Part shown: positions 1 through 11,646 of the stretch, piece by piece
Position numbering within the stretch: the first letter of the stretch is position 1
How the letters are laid out: each line of letters begins with the position of its first letter
From: Piezodorus guildinii
Lineage: Eukaryota; Arthropoda; Insecta; Hemiptera; Pentatomidae
NCBI GenBank assembly: GCA_023052935.1
Contig: CM041298.1
Location: 19,560,371 to 19,624,370 of the forward strand
DNA: 64,000 bases
Direction: 5' to 3'
Notes under the pieces: model-generated
Told to the model about the DNA's origin: nothing
What the model saw: only the letters and a program-made list of their open reading frames with translations
Databases searched by the model: none
Translations under genes and position numbers: made by a program

Positions 1-170
1 TTTTTAATTTATTTCTGCATGACTTTTTGGTTACTTGGTGCCATTTTCAAGTTGTCTGTTGTGTTAATACATTCATTTATATCCTTATAAAAGCCTGGGA
101 CTGGGATACGAACTCACAGCCTTTAGCATGAGAGACTAGCACGCTAGCCACTCAGCCACGGGCTCCCCTT
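1..170 (-). repeat. tRNA-derived SINE (family 3), partial copy
   Basis: Read on the - strand, 97-170 has a tRNA-like head with an A-box-like stretch (TGGCTGAGTGGCTAGC) and a B-box (GAGTTCGTATCCC). A related head lies at 57363-57450 in the same orientation. Bases 1-70 are nearly the same as 1255-1325 and 3165-3235, so this segment is itself repeated. The window edge cuts the element. Confidence 0.6.
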
Positions 171-1128
171 ACTATAAATTACTATTATAAAGTTATATTT
201 TAAATGACTTGTGTTAATACCAGATTTAATGGTTTGTTAATAATTCTGCTTGTTCATTAAATTATATTTAATTTTTTTTTTGGTTTTTGTTTTGAGAGAG
301 CATTTATTTATTGCGAGATAAAATGTTTCCACTCAAATTAAATTAACATTGAAATGCAACCACTTGAGCTCATTTAGTGTGATAAAACAGACAATCTTCT
401 CATGCTATTATTCTTAAGTACACCCATTGATAAAATTATTAAATACCTGCATTTGCGTCTAACCTTATTCTTGATATAAAAAAACCCTCATAATATCTTC
501 TTTAAATACTCAAAATATTTTAACAATTATTGTTATATTAATTTTAAAGAGAGCTGGATGAAAATTTGAGGGTTTTTTTATTAAAGGATCACCCATAACA
601 AACAATAATCTAGTCAGAAAGTGTATGTTACCATCTAGAAAAAATATGAAATGAAAATTATAGAAACAATAATAATAAAAATATGATTCTAGATAGGAGA
701 ATTAAATGGATAGAAGTAATAATAATATATAAATAATAAAATAATATACATGTGTATATGTATATACATTTTATTTATTTACTTTTTTTTTTTCACTATT
801 TGGTCTCCCTCCAAAATTTCCCAGTATAATCATAATTTAGATAAATGGCAACAAAAGAAGAATATATATTTATTTATGGTGAATTACATCCGAAAAGATG
901 CAAACCACTTATAAATACTGTAATAAACAATTTACAATCTATGTAAATCTGAATACATATGTATATGAGGGTATTACCTATTGTAGTTTAACCCTAATTA
1001 CCCCTATTTACTTTTTTAAAAACAATAATTTTATTATTCATAATATTTAGTGATATCAGTTTATGCTTCTATTAAAAATAGAAAGCAAGTAATTAATCAT
1101 GTCCATTTTCATATTTCAGTGCCATATA
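171..1128. other. AT-rich stretch without recognised genes
   Basis: Low-complexity AT-rich DNA with short A/T runs. I see no reading frame, RNA gene or terminal repeat that I can support here. Confidence 0.6.
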
Positions 1129-1426
1129 CTACTTCTGATTTCTGTTATTATTAAGAACATAAAAAGTTATTACTTAACTGGCATATGCCATCATTGAAGG
1201 CTGTTGGTTTTTTAGCTAAAAAGAAATATTGGCTAGCCAGTAGTCTCCTAATTTTAAATTTATTTCTGCATGACTTTTCGGTTACTTTGTGCCATTTTTA
1301 AGTCATCTGTTGGGTAAATAACAGCATGTTAAAGTTTCTCTTATTATTGTTTTCTTCCATTCTGGGTGTTTTGTCGGGTATTTTACTGTGGCTAATTGGA
1401 CAATTATGCAGTGGGGGTATTAAATT
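1129..1426 (+). repeat. Left copy of 298-bp direct duplication flanking a LINE
   Basis: This 298-bp segment recurs at 3038-3335 with one visible mismatch (TTTGTGCC here, TTGGTGCC there). The two copies bracket the LINE at 1427-3037 exactly. The right end of the segment is part of a SINE family 2 copy that resumes after 3335. It therefore behaves as an unusually long target-site duplication. Confidence 0.85.
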
Positions 1427-2744
1427 GAATTTGGATGGTTTGACTGAACCATTTGGAACTGAATCAGGGGTGAGACAGGGTTGTTTGTTAAGTCCGATTC
1501 TTTTTTCAATATATATAAATGATTTGGAAGAGAATTTAGATGGCGGTATTTTGGTTGAAGAAAATTGTAAAATTAAATACTTAGCCTATGCGGATGATAT
1601 TGTGCTCTTATCCTCACATTCCTCGATATTACAGAATATGATTAACTCTCTAGAAAACTACTGCAATAAATGGAATCTGAGAATAAATCTGGAAAAATCA
1701 AAAATAATGGTCTTTCGAAATGGTGGTAGGCCAGCGCGTAAAGAAAAATGGTTCTTAGGCTCAGAAAATATTGAAGTAGTACAGCAGTACAAATATCTAG
1801 GGATCACTCTTACGCCTACTCTTTCAATGACAAAACACCTCGAAGAAAAACTGAATAAAGCTAAGGTGGGTTTGAATTTGATTTGGTGCCAGTTTATGGA
1901 AAACAAAGACATAGTTCTGTCAAAAAAGTTGGAGATATTTAATTCCATTAGTAGGGCAGTTATGTGCTATGGAGCACAAGTCTGGGGTGGGGTTAGTCAT
2001 GATGCCGTGGAAAAACTACAAAGATTTTTTCTTAAAAAACTATTTAAATTGCCAAAATATACTCCCACTCATTTTCTTCATTTTGAAACAACAATAGATC
2101 CAATATTTATATTCACCCTAAAGATGCATTTCGATTATATTATTAAAATTTTGAATTTACCACCTCATAGATATCCAAAGATATTAGCATCACATATAAT
2201 TAAGAAAAAAATAGCATGGTTCAAAAACATACTTTATCTGAAAGAATCGCATGGATTAAATTTTAACTTAAATCTATTTAACTGTGATGATATTAAGTTA
2301 TGGAAAAATAGTCTAGCAGCATTAAGGGTTCAAATGCAAAAAGATATTTATACTCAAAATATTATTAAAGTTAAAAATTCTAAAACTTCTCCCTTTTATC
2401 CACATTTAACCACAGTAAATTATATTACTGACAAATGTTCACTGCAGGTGATTAGATGGGTAATTAAAATAAGAGCTGATGTATTAAACCTGAATTACAA
2501 ACATTTCATGAAAACAAATAATAAATGTAGTTTGTGCAATACAAATGAAACAGAAGATCTTTTTCACTTTTTGGCTGCCTGTCCGATTCTTACTGAGTTC
2601 AGAAAAAAATATTTTAATTCTAAAAATTTAACGTGGGATCAAGTTTTAGAGTTGATAAATGGAAAAGATTGGCTGGCATTAGTTAATTTCTCCAGATCGG
2701 CTTTTTCTTATAGAATGTTACTAACGAGAGAATTTAACTATTAG
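1326..2744 (+). CDS. Non-LTR retrotransposon reverse transcriptase, 5'-truncated, fused to target sequence
   Basis: An open frame of 472 residues encodes the palm and downstream part of a LINE reverse transcriptase. Visible motifs are GVRQGC(L)LSPILF at about 48-60, the catalytic YADD at 88-91 with Asp90 and Asp91, and a KYLGITLT block around 150-160. A C-terminal zinc-knuckle-like Cys-x2-Cys-x9-His-x4-Cys lies at 401-419. The endonuclease, fingers and first RT motifs are missing, so the element is truncated at its 5' end. Residues 1-34, a hydrophobic stretch, come from the duplicated target and SINE sequence, not from the LINE. The frame has no stops, which suggests a recent insertion. Enzymatic activity is unlikely because the N-terminal RT motifs are absent. 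The exact clade (I, R1 or Jockey-like) is uncertain. Confidence 0.85.
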   Translation: MLKFLLLLFSSILGVLSGILLWLIGQLCSGGIKLNLDGLTEPFGTESGVRQGCLLSPILFSIYINDLEENLDGGILVEENCKIKYLAYADDIVLLSSHSSILQNMINSLENYCNKWNLRINLEKSKIMVFRNGGRPARKEKWFLGSENIEVVQQYKYLGITLTPTLSMTKHLEEKLNKAKVGLNLIWCQFMENKDIVLSKKLEIFNSISRAVMCYGAQVWGGVSHDAVEKLQRFFLKKLFKLPKYTPTHFLHFETTIDPIFIFTLKMHFDYIIKILNLPPHRYPKILASHIIKKKIAWFKNILYLKESHGLNFNLNLFNCDDIKLWKNSLAALRVQMQKDIYTQNIIKVKNSKTSPFYPHLTTVNYITDKCSLQVIRWVIKIRADVLNLNYKHFMKTNNKCSLCNTNETEDLFHFLAACPILTEFRKKYFNSKNLTWDQVLELINGKDWLALVNFSRSAFSYRMLLTREFNY

Positions 2745-3037
2745 TGAATTTAAATAATTGTAAATTTGACTATTTGTGAATTAATTTTAGTAAATAAATA
2801 ACATGGGAAGTGTTTGTTTCTTATTTTGTTATTGGTTATTTATATTGATAGATTAAGGATTAATTTTGTTAATAAACACAGACTCCACGGACGGTCAACA
2901 GACCATGTAGTGTGTCCGATTTTTATTATTGTATTTCGTAATTTGTAATTTGTTTATTTTATTTTTATTTGCTTATTGGCTATTTGATGTAATTTTGAAA
3001 AATAAAAACAGACTTTTCTATCTATCTATCTATCTAT
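1427..3037 (+). mobile_element. 5'-truncated LINE insertion with (TCTA)n tail
   Basis: The element begins at an abrupt break inside a SINE copy. It carries the RT frame ending at 2744 and a roughly 290-bp AT-rich 3' UTR, and ends in a TCTA tetranucleotide tail at about 3018-3037. The 298-bp repeats at 1129-1426 and 3038-3335 flank it. A LINE 3' end with the same TCTA tail occurs on the - strand at 20652. Confidence 0.85.
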
Positions 3038-3335
3038 CTACTTCTGATTTCTGTTATTATTAAGAACATAAAAAGTTATTACTTAACTGGCATATGCCAT
3101 CATTGAAGGCTGTTGGTTTTTTAGCTAAAAAGAAATATTGGCTAGCCAGTAGTCTCCTAATTTTAAATTTATTTCTGCATGACTTTTCGGTTACTTGGTG
3201 CCATTTTTAAGTCATCTGTTGGGTAAATAACAGCATGTTAAAGTTTCTCTTATTATTGTTTTCTTCCATTCTGGGTGTTTTGTCGGGTATTTTACTGTGG
3301 CTAATTGGACAATTATGCAGTGGGGGTATTAAATT
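3038..3335 (+). repeat. Right copy of 298-bp direct duplication
   Basis: This is the partner of 1129-1426, with about 297 of 298 bases identical by eye. It continues directly into the rest of the interrupted SINE. Confidence 0.85.
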
Positions 3336-3545
3336 TTACTTATCCAGGTTTAGTTACGATAGCGAACCTTTAATGAGTTCCTGATGTCGTACAGACTTGG
3401 AACCATCTTTTAAATCTCCTCTGAAGGACAAGACCAATGATACTTTATTCCATTTAAATAAATTCTAATTTAAAGGGTCAGATTTAAACCTATGATCTTG
3501 TGTATAGAAGGCTGTTATGTTAGCCACTACATCACTGGTGACCCT
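3280..3545 (-). repeat. tRNA-derived SINE family 2, copy split by the LINE
   Basis: On the - strand it starts with a tRNA-like head (complement of 3500-3543, GTGATGTAGTGGCTAACAT) and runs through the family body seen at 41850-42125, 45064-45345 and 45548-45842. The LINE at 1427-3037 interrupted it, and part of its tail is duplicated in the left flank. Confidence 0.7.
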
Positions 3546-4605
3546 GATTTTTTTTTAATGCGTTTTCATCTTTCAGTGCTGCATTATATTGAGGTTTATT
3601 TATCTAAGGTATCTAATTGAAATAAATAATTTTAAAAAGATAGTGAATATTGAATTAAATATAATTATTCAAAAACTTGCTTAAAATGCCTCTCATAAAA
3701 TTATTCAAGAAGAAGTAATTAATATTTTAAAATTAGATAAGCCCCATTTTAAATTATTTTTTTTGTTTTGTTCGGTTTTAGGGCGTAGAACAGCTTGGTC
3801 ATCAACGCCCGAAAAAAAAAAATTACTTTTAATATCTACAGGAATAACAGCTAAACATGTTCCTGAACGCTTTTAAAAGAAGAATAGAATAATAGAACTA
3901 GATTTGTATTATTTTTATTGTAAGGTACTGAAATATTTATTTTTGTACCATTCCATCAAAATATTTTATTTTGTCATTGATTTATCTTTTTTTAAATTTA
4001 TTTATATACAAAGATAGTCAACCTTAATCAGATTGCTTTACCTTTATCTATTTGCGGGTTATTGTTTTGCAATTTCTTTCTGTAATATGTGTCACAATGA
4101 TTTTCTCAAGCAACCTCATATTTTAATCATGATTTAACAGGACATATTTCATCATTGATAACTGTCTATTCATCTAATTTATAGTCCTTATGAAGTTTTA
4201 AGCCTACTTCAAAATTATAAATTATTTCCATTTTGTAAGCCACCTAGATTTCTTTAAACAGCAGTTCATGTTTTATAACGAGTTGAAAATAAAAACATAT
4301 ACCATATTTATTTCCTAAAGGTATTAAAAGACATTTTTCACGAAATTCAATTTTTTACATAATTGTGTTCTCCTTATTTAGTTTTATCTAAATCTTCTGT
4401 TTGATTTTATCTAATGAACACTCAAGTCCTTTAAAAACGCAATTAAGAGATGCAATTATTACCTAAAGGAACTAATTACTTATTCAGTTTTGTTCTGAAT
4501 CATACTAAAAAATTTAATTCCATAACTTTAATATAGTGTTATTAATATAATAATAAAAAAAAAAAAGATTTTAATGTGATAAGAATCAAATAAGTTGGTT
4601 TAATA
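3546..4605. other. AT-rich stretch without recognised genes
   Basis: AT-rich DNA with no supported frame, RNA gene or terminal repeat. Confidence 0.55.
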
Positions 4606-4617
4606 ATATAGTAATGG

Positions 4618-5140
4618 AAGATTTTTTTTGCCCGATGTCCCGCATACCTGTTTTATGCCCGTATTGAATGATGTGAGTATTGATGGCTTTTATGAAATCC
4701 TTGCAAAACCCACGTAATAGATCTGAAATCATTATTTATTTTTGTCACAGAAAATCTTAAAATAATATTTCAACATCTTTCTTCTCAGAATGTTAATCAC
4801 TCTTAAATGTTTCGAGATTTGTTAGTAATTTGTAGGGATTTAGTAATTGCTTTAGTACTATTATTATTACTAGTATTATTTTTACATTATTTATTGATAT
4901 TCTTATATTTAATTTATGTTATTTATGTATATGTTGGATGAAATTAATCATAAAGATAGCAGCACCTTTATGCTTATTGCTGTATATGTGTTTTATTGTT
5001 TTTGTTTAAAATATTTATTCGAGTTGTAATTAATAATGTGTATTTGCTGGTGATAAATTTATTAATTGTGCTGTGCCAGCCAGCTCTATTTTTATGGAGT
5101 TTTCCCTAAAGACAAATAAATACAGTTATTATTATTATTA
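4618..5140 (+). mobile_element. LINE 3' fragment with (ATT)n tail
   Basis: The segment ends in an AATAAATACAG plus (TTATTA)n tail at 5110-5140. Near-identical flanks, TAATATAGTAATG at 4604-4617 and at about 5139-5151, look like a target-site duplication. No coding frame remains, so it is probably a 3' UTR-only insertion. The left boundary is inferred from the flanking repeat. Confidence 0.45.
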
Positions 5141-5780
5141 ATATAGTAATGAGAGATTTTCGCGCTCCCTATAAAATTTCCTTGAATGGATATAGTACCT
5201 TTTGGAAATCAACATCATAATTGTTTTGTACTATTAAGATCCTATAAAAAGTTGGATGATGTTAAGATTAAATGATGTAATAGAAGATGAATGTATTTAT
5301 TATTTTTCCCTTTGATTGTTTTTTTATGATAATCATTATTTTCATTTAAAAAGAAATATTTTATTGATATTTTAAAGTTAAAGACTTAATTATTTACAAT
5401 CTATTGCGACATTTTGACATTTTTGTTTGCTATCCTGATGTTAAGTTGACCAGCAATAAAAATTTTTGAGCACAATTTTAAACCAGAAAAAAATCAATCA
5501 ATATTATGCAATCAAATTTTTAAATTTGAAGTATTATTGCTATTAGGATTGTTCATAGATAATAATTATTACATTTGTGTTTAAATTCGAATTATATGTA
5601 AAAATAAAGTAGATTTTTGTTCCAATCATTTTAAAAATAAATTACATGATTTACTATCGCAAACAATAGTTCTTCCCCATTTCCAAATAATGTTTTATAT
5701 AACATATAATATAATAAACACACCACACATAAAATTCGGTTTTAAATTTATTTATTTATTAAAAAAAAATTATACTTAGC
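5141..5780. other. AT-rich stretch without recognised genes
   Basis: No supported feature. Confidence 0.5.
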
Positions 5781-5815
5781 TGAACTTTCACTGTTGGAAC
5801 AAATCCTTTGTTGTA

Positions 5816-6770
5816 TTGAATATGACAGCAATGACAGAAATTTTAAAATTCAGTTATATATTAAAAATAGTTCGTAGGTCACTGATTCTTATAGGTTCAG
5901 AGGAAATATGGGCTCTCAATGATTCAGCTGTTTTAAAAAATTCAAAGAGTAAACTGTTTGAAAAAATGACTAATCATTTATATTCCAGGGATATAGAAGC
6001 TATTAAAAATTCCTCTTACAGTAAAATATATCGTCATATAACCAACTTCCAACTTGGAGAAGAATATTTAAAACTTAAATGCAATATAAACAAAATAAGG
6101 TTAATCGCTCAACTAAGACTGGCAGGCGAAAAATCATAGAGGGTAATCGTGAATAGATTATATTATAAATTTGAACCCAACTGGACATGCCCTCTATGTA
6201 ATAACGATGGTTATGATAATATTGAACATTTTCTAATATCGTGTCCAGTTTTAAATCCAGTCAGAAGATTCTATTTATTTAAGTATATTATGGAAAATTT
6301 TAATTTAGAAGACATTTTAACAATTACCAACTATTAGAAGTTGAACGATTTATTTTTGTTTTCAATAGAAGCTTTAAAGATAAGAAGTTTTGTTACGAAC
6401 GACTAGTACAAAATTTATAGGCATTTGTTATGTCATTACTTTCTGTTTATATAAATTTGTTATCAAGATATGTATTATTTAAAACTGTTTTTGTTCGATT
6501 TTCTTGAGTTTATTATTATTATACTATTATTTATTTTGTAAATTGTCTATGTTTATTTTTTAATCAAGATTTGTATTCTTAGTTATTTTGTTAATTGTAA
6601 TTTATTTTTTCTTATAATGTCATTTCTAAAGTAGTTAGCTCAACTCTTATTTCAATATTTATAACATTTCCTTATTAAATGTAAAAAATGATTTTGTCTA
6701 AATGAAATAGAGGCCAAACCTCTTGCTAAAAGATGTAAATCTTAAAAGCAATAAAAATGTATTATTATTA
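5816..6770 (+). mobile_element. Decayed LINE 3' end (zinc-knuckle portion)
   Basis: Two adjoining frames (5816-6139 and 6149-6337) together resemble the C-terminal third of a LINE ORF2. The second contains Cys-x2-Cys-x10-His-x4-Cys (CPLCNNDGYDNIEHFLISCP) followed by a block like that in the 1326-2744 frame (CPVLNPVRRFYLFKYI against CPILTEFRKKYF). A stop and frame shift near 6139-6149 break it. The 3' UTR ends in a (TTA)n tail around 6755-6770. It is an older relative of the 1427-3037 insertion. Confidence 0.65.
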
Positions 6771-7090
6771 TCATATTAAAAATAAGCTTAAATTAGTATA
6801 TAGTTAATTAATAGTGAATTACCATATAGTTAAAGTAGTTTATATTATAAATTATAGATAAATAATTTGACAAATAGTGCATTGTTGTGATTACTAATTT
6901 CAACTGATAATTCAACCTTATGGTGTGACAATATTTTTATCTTGATCTAACTAGACATCATCTAAGATAATTTTGTTTAACTTAAGATATCAAGTAATAT
7001 TTTTAAATGAAATTTGAGATGATAAAAATAAGAAGAAGAGAATCTTTGTTTTGTTTTTTTGTTATACGAGAAGGCTAATAGATCTTTTTC
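6771..7090. other. AT-rich stretch without recognised genes
   Basis: No supported feature. Confidence 0.5.
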
Positions 7091-7167
7091 CTGTTCATAT
7101 CTTCAGGTTTCAACTTTATCCTCCCCCCTCTCATCGTAAACCTTGGTGTATCTTCTGTCATCATTCT

Positions 7168-7315
7168 TCAGTTGAGCAGTGACACCACATCAGATGACTA
7201 TTAAAAGAACAAATTAACCATCTGTATTCAGCTCGGGATATTTTATTACTTCTGTGATTTTACTACAAGGTTTATATTTCTTATTGACAGAGATGGTGTA
7301 AGCAGTAAAACAAAG
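7168..7315 (+). promoter_or_regulatory. Possible CNT promoter and non-coding first exon
   Basis: TCAGTT at 7168-7173 matches the arthropod initiator, with +1 at A7170. The next 145 bases are less AT-rich than the surroundings and end at a good splice donor (CAAAG|GTAAAT at 7315/7316). The first CNT coding exon has its own splice acceptor at 21478-21479 ahead of the ATG, so an upstream untranslated exon must exist, and this is the best candidate I see. No conservation or transcript evidence is available, so this is inference. Confidence 0.3.
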
Positions 7316-7553
7316 GTAAATATACATTTTTATTCACTGATTAAATTTGTTTATATAGATGCATAAACAAAATCTGTAATACTGTATTTAAATACTTCCC
7401 ATGTAAGTAACATAAAACCATAAGATTGATTTGAATATATAACTATCTTTCTATAAAGACCACAATGTTGAGTTTTATTGCCAGATGAAATCAATATAAT
7501 GTTATATTATTAACTTATTCATAATTGTTATTTATGTATAAAAAACATATTCT

Positions 7554-7890
7554 AAACAATGCCTGTTCTCAGTTTAGAGGTATTTTTTTTCAAAATTAAA
7601 AATCACTGTAATAACAAATCGGAGGAATTAAATTGTTTAAATATCCTTTAAATGCTATAAATATACCCTTTATGCCCCCCGAAAAACTAATCAATCAAAA
7701 TCATAACAAATTAATATTATATTATTTAATAATTAATAATTACTATTTTAAACAATGTTTCTAGTTTAGAGGTATTTTTTGTTTCAAAATTAAAAATCAT
7801 AGGAGAAATTAAATTGTTTAAATATCCTTTAAATACTACAAATATGCTCTATATACTCTCCATAAAACTAAACCTTATTAAAAATTTTAA
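7554..7890 (+). repeat. Degenerate two-unit tandem duplication (~190 bp period)
   Basis: A block starting TTCTAAACAATGCC and carrying CAGTTTAGAGGTATTTTTT recurs about 193 bp downstream. Both copies continue through TTAAATTGTTTAAATATCC. The second copy carries small deletions. Confidence 0.6.
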
Positions 7891-8179
7891 TTATATTAAA
7901 AGTGTTAATCACTATTAAAAATGTTTTGCCTCATCCGCAACTTCTACTTTCCTTTTCAAACATAATGGTCAATAACATTATTTTTATATTTATTATTTAT
8001 GTTCGTTATTGATTAACATTTTATAATATTATTTCAAAGATTTAACATTTTAAAAATTAATGTGAAAGTTAAATATATTCTCTCTTTCAACAAAAATTTT
8101 TGTTAACAATTCAAATTCGGTCGTCTTAAAACCGAAAAAAGGTAAAATATTGATTGTAATTTCTTTTATCTTTAAACAG

Positions 8180-8181
<2 letters not shown>

Positions 8182-8256
<75 letters not shown>
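8182..8256. repeat. (TA)n microsatellite
   Basis: An uninterrupted AT dinucleotide tract of about 75 bp ending in a short ACACA run. Confidence 0.95.
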
Positions 8257-8258
<2 letters not shown>

Positions 8259-8265
<7 letters not shown>

Positions 8266-9885
8266 TAGTGTAGCTAATTTTCTTTCTTTTTTTTTATTAA
8301 TGTAAAATTAATAAATTATATTAGTTGCTTAAGGTTGATGAACTGTGTTTTTTACGAGCCATTCTGTTTATTATTATTAATATCTTCTTCCATCTCTTAA
8401 GTCTTATCATACTCACTTTTCAAAATTGTTGAACTTAGCTGAAAAATATTTATCGAGGAACAAAGTTATGGGACAATTTAACATATACCTTTTTTTTTTT
8501 TTTTTTTTTGCAGCAATATTACTGGTTATACAACAAATGGCAATTAAATTGTATTAATATATATTTTTCTAGCCAAAAATAAGAGTTTCTCTTTGAAATT
8601 ATTATTGTTATTTTAAAAATCTCAAATCAGAAGTAAGAGTTCAAATTATGGTTGTAACTCATTTCAAGTTAAGCAAAAAATAATAAATATATTTATCTTT
8701 CAAACAAAAGCATTAATTAGTTTACCTACAACCTTTAAAAAATCGAAAACTAAATTCTTAACAGAATTAAGATCAAGAAAAAATGTACTGATGATTGATT
8801 TTTTTTAAAACAATATACATTAATTTTAAATTCAGCTAATGTTTTTTACACGAAAAGATTTAAGATTTAAAATTTACAAAAAAGTAAATATAAAATAACA
8901 GTTTTGTTTGATTCAAATAAAAAAAAAATTGAAGGTCAAAAGTATTTCAATTACATTTAATTAATTTGACAACTTTCATATCAGCACAAAATGATCAATT
9001 GCTTACTGACACATATTCACATTTCCTCAATTGTAAAAATTAATATTGTAGTTCAGTTTGGCATTATTTTTGTTTATAAATGTTTGAGTTTTTTGTTTAT
9101 GGTTTACACCAAGAAATCATGAATAACCTCTATGTATGAATACTTAAATAAAATATAGGTATCTTACTATTATTTGTATTTATAAACAACTTTGCTAATT
9201 AGGTGTAAAAAAAGTTTGCGGTTCTTGTGAATAACCATTAGTAATTTGATAAAATCTAATTTTTACTAAAACTTCTAACGTGATAAAAAAAAAAAGAAAG
9301 AATATATAATGTGATATTTTTGTCTGGAGATTTATTTACAGTCTATTAATCTCCTAAGGTGAATCGATAAGATAAATTTTATTTTGATTTATTAATTTAT
9401 CGACAGCCAAAGTTGTAAGAAGTTCACTGCACATGTAATTTTCATTAAAAACAGTTAAAAAGAATGAATTTTCCATTGAATTCATAGTGCGCCTCACATG
9501 ATACACCAAGATAAAAAATCTAAGCAAAGTACTGCACTACAAAAAATCCAAACAGATTAATTGATGTGAACCTTAGTTGATTTCAAACTTTCGACCATCA
9601 GTGTATTTTCTCTTTTGATATTTAACTGGTCTGAGTTTCTTTAACTTATTAAGTGATTTAATTATGAATATATAAATTAATTATCAAAATAGCTATATAA
9701 TATGATAAATTATAATAACATAATATAATTTTTAGGGAATAATAAACCATTGTGTAATAATTTAAAAGGTTTTTTGTCTCTTGAGTAATGAATTCATTAA
9801 TATTTAGTATTTTTAAAATCTACAGTTAGACCTTTATTCTGCCGAGGAGGTGATTAAAGAATAATATGAATTTTTTTCACAAAAT
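8259..9885. other. AT-rich stretch without recognised genes
   Basis: Contains poly(T) and poly(A) runs. A short fragment near 9735-9760 (AATAATAAACCATTGTGTAAT) is shared with 38225-38255. Nothing else is supported. Confidence 0.5.
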
Positions 9886-9889
9886 ATGT

Positions 9890-10460
9890 TTTTATTCAAA
9901 TCTTTAGCTTTCCAATGGTATATTTCACATGTATATTACTGTTCTTATGTTCAAAAACAAAAAATTGCATTAAAATTTTTTTTTTTCAGTTTTCTCCTTT
10001 AGTTGCTTTTCAAATTCGCTCAACTTATTTATTTAGCTGTTTTTCATCAGTGGTAACAAGATAATATAATTATTTTTATAGAATCAACAAAATTAAAGGT
10101 ACTTTAGAGAAAGAAAATTTAAAATATCGGCATTTAGGCCCTATCAGACCATTTTAATCAAAATGAAACCTACATGATATTAAAGCCCATTAAATTTTAC
10201 ATCGGTTGAGCGAGTTTAATCAAAATCGTCAGAACCGTTTTAAAGAAAATAGAAAAAAGGTGCAAAATGCATGGTATAAAGTGGCTCTTCTGGTAAGCTT
10301 ATTTTGATGAAAAAGGTTTTGTAACGTCTCGAGCGTATATTTGTCTTAAATATGAAATTTCAGTTTCATAGAACTTACCATTTCCGCCCGGAGTTACCAC
10401 ACAAACACACACACCTTTTTGCGGGACTTGGTTATTCGGACTCAGGGCACCCTAAAATGT
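9890..10460 (-). repeat. Family H interspersed repeat, partial copy, reverse
   Basis: This segment matches the reverse complement of the full copy at 21928-22797. It runs from the TTTAGCTTTCCAATGGTAT block to the AC-microsatellite and the complement of GAGTCCAAATAACC. It faces the half-copy at 10470-10985, forming a foldback. Confidence 0.75.
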
Positions 10461-10469
10461 ATATCATAC

Positions 10470-10985
10470 AGGTAATATCATGTAGGTTTGATTCTGATTA
10501 AAATGGTCTGACAGGGCTTAAATGCCGATATTTTAAATTTTCTTCCTCTAAAGTACCTTTAATTTTGTTGATTCTATAAATATAACTATATTATCTTGTT
10601 ACTACTGATAAAAAACAAATAAATAATATAAATTGAATGAATTCGATACCCAACTAAAGGAGAAAACAGAAAAAATATTTTTAAGTGCAATTTTTCGTTT
10701 TTGAATATAAGAACAGTAATATACATGTACGATATACCGTTGGAAAGCTAAAGATTTTAGAAAAAATATTATTTCATACACAAGCTTTTAAAAGTTGAGA
10801 GTGATGAAAAGCCGATGAAACTAACTGATTATTTTAGATAATAATATAATAGATTTGTTAATAAAACACATGTTTCTATATAAATTCCATTTAATTAATT
10901 CTTTAATGGTTTCACTCATTTTTATCTCTTACTGTACTTGAAAATTCTTTAATCGATTTTTAAAACGAGGGAAAGTCGTGTGTTG
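10470..10985 (+). repeat. Family H, right half, forward
   Basis: It runs from AATATCATGTAGGTTTGATT to the conserved end GTGTTGCCCGCACCAGA near 10990. It is inverted relative to 9890-10460, sharing about 250 bp of arms. Confidence 0.75.
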
Positions 10986-10989
10986 CCCG

Positions 10990-11429
10990 CACCAGATTTT
11001 TTTCTTTTAAATATCAATCTCCAGGAGTGCTGCCATTGTGTAGTTCTTCTTCAAGTTTGTTTCACATCAATTATCTTTTGTCACATTTACTTGTTGTACC
11101 TTGAAGTACAGTTGTAAATTTCAAAAAATGATGTTTAAAAAAAAAAAATCAATCTCTTCATTTATAATTATCAAAAAATAAATTCTTTTGGATCCTTAAG
11201 CCAATATTTGGTAATTTGGTATTCAATAAGTTTCGAAATGTCAGTACTAAATCAATATTTTCATTGCTAAGCATTAGCATCTAGATATGGTAGCAATAAA
11301 ATGACATCAGTTTCACTGTTTTAGATAAAGGCAATACTGTAGATAAAAATTGTGCTCTTTTGAAATTTATTCTAATATTCTTTTTTATGATACATTTGAT
11401 TTTTAAGAGAGAGAATTTATGTATTTTTA
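10990..11429. other. AT-rich stretch without recognised genes
   Basis: No supported feature. Short open frames here are chance. Confidence 0.5.
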
Positions 11430-11640
11430 CGATCTTCTCAAAATCGGCTATAGTGATTTTGATTAAATTCACTATATCGGTGTAAAGTTTATGGGCTTTA
11501 ATATCGTTTCGGTTTCATTCTGATTGAAATAGTCTCTCAAGGCTTTAATGCCTAATTTTTGAATTTCCATCCTCTTAAGTTTCTTTAATTTTTTAGATTC
11601 CAAAAAATCAATCAAATCATTTTATTAGCATTGATAAAAA
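11430..11640 (+). repeat. Family H fragment, forward
   Basis: Diverged internal part of the repeat, recognised by GATTTTGATTAAATTCACTATAT and GGCTTTAATATC. Confidence 0.6.
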
Positions 11641-11646
11641 AATTTT

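Noticed and set aside
7554..7890. Possible CRISPR-like or regulatory direct repeats
   Set aside because: Only two diverged units of about 190 bp in a eukaryotic genome. A simple tandem duplication is enough.
8050..8259. Frame coding a long Tyr-Ile repeat
   Set aside because: Product of the (TA)n microsatellite.
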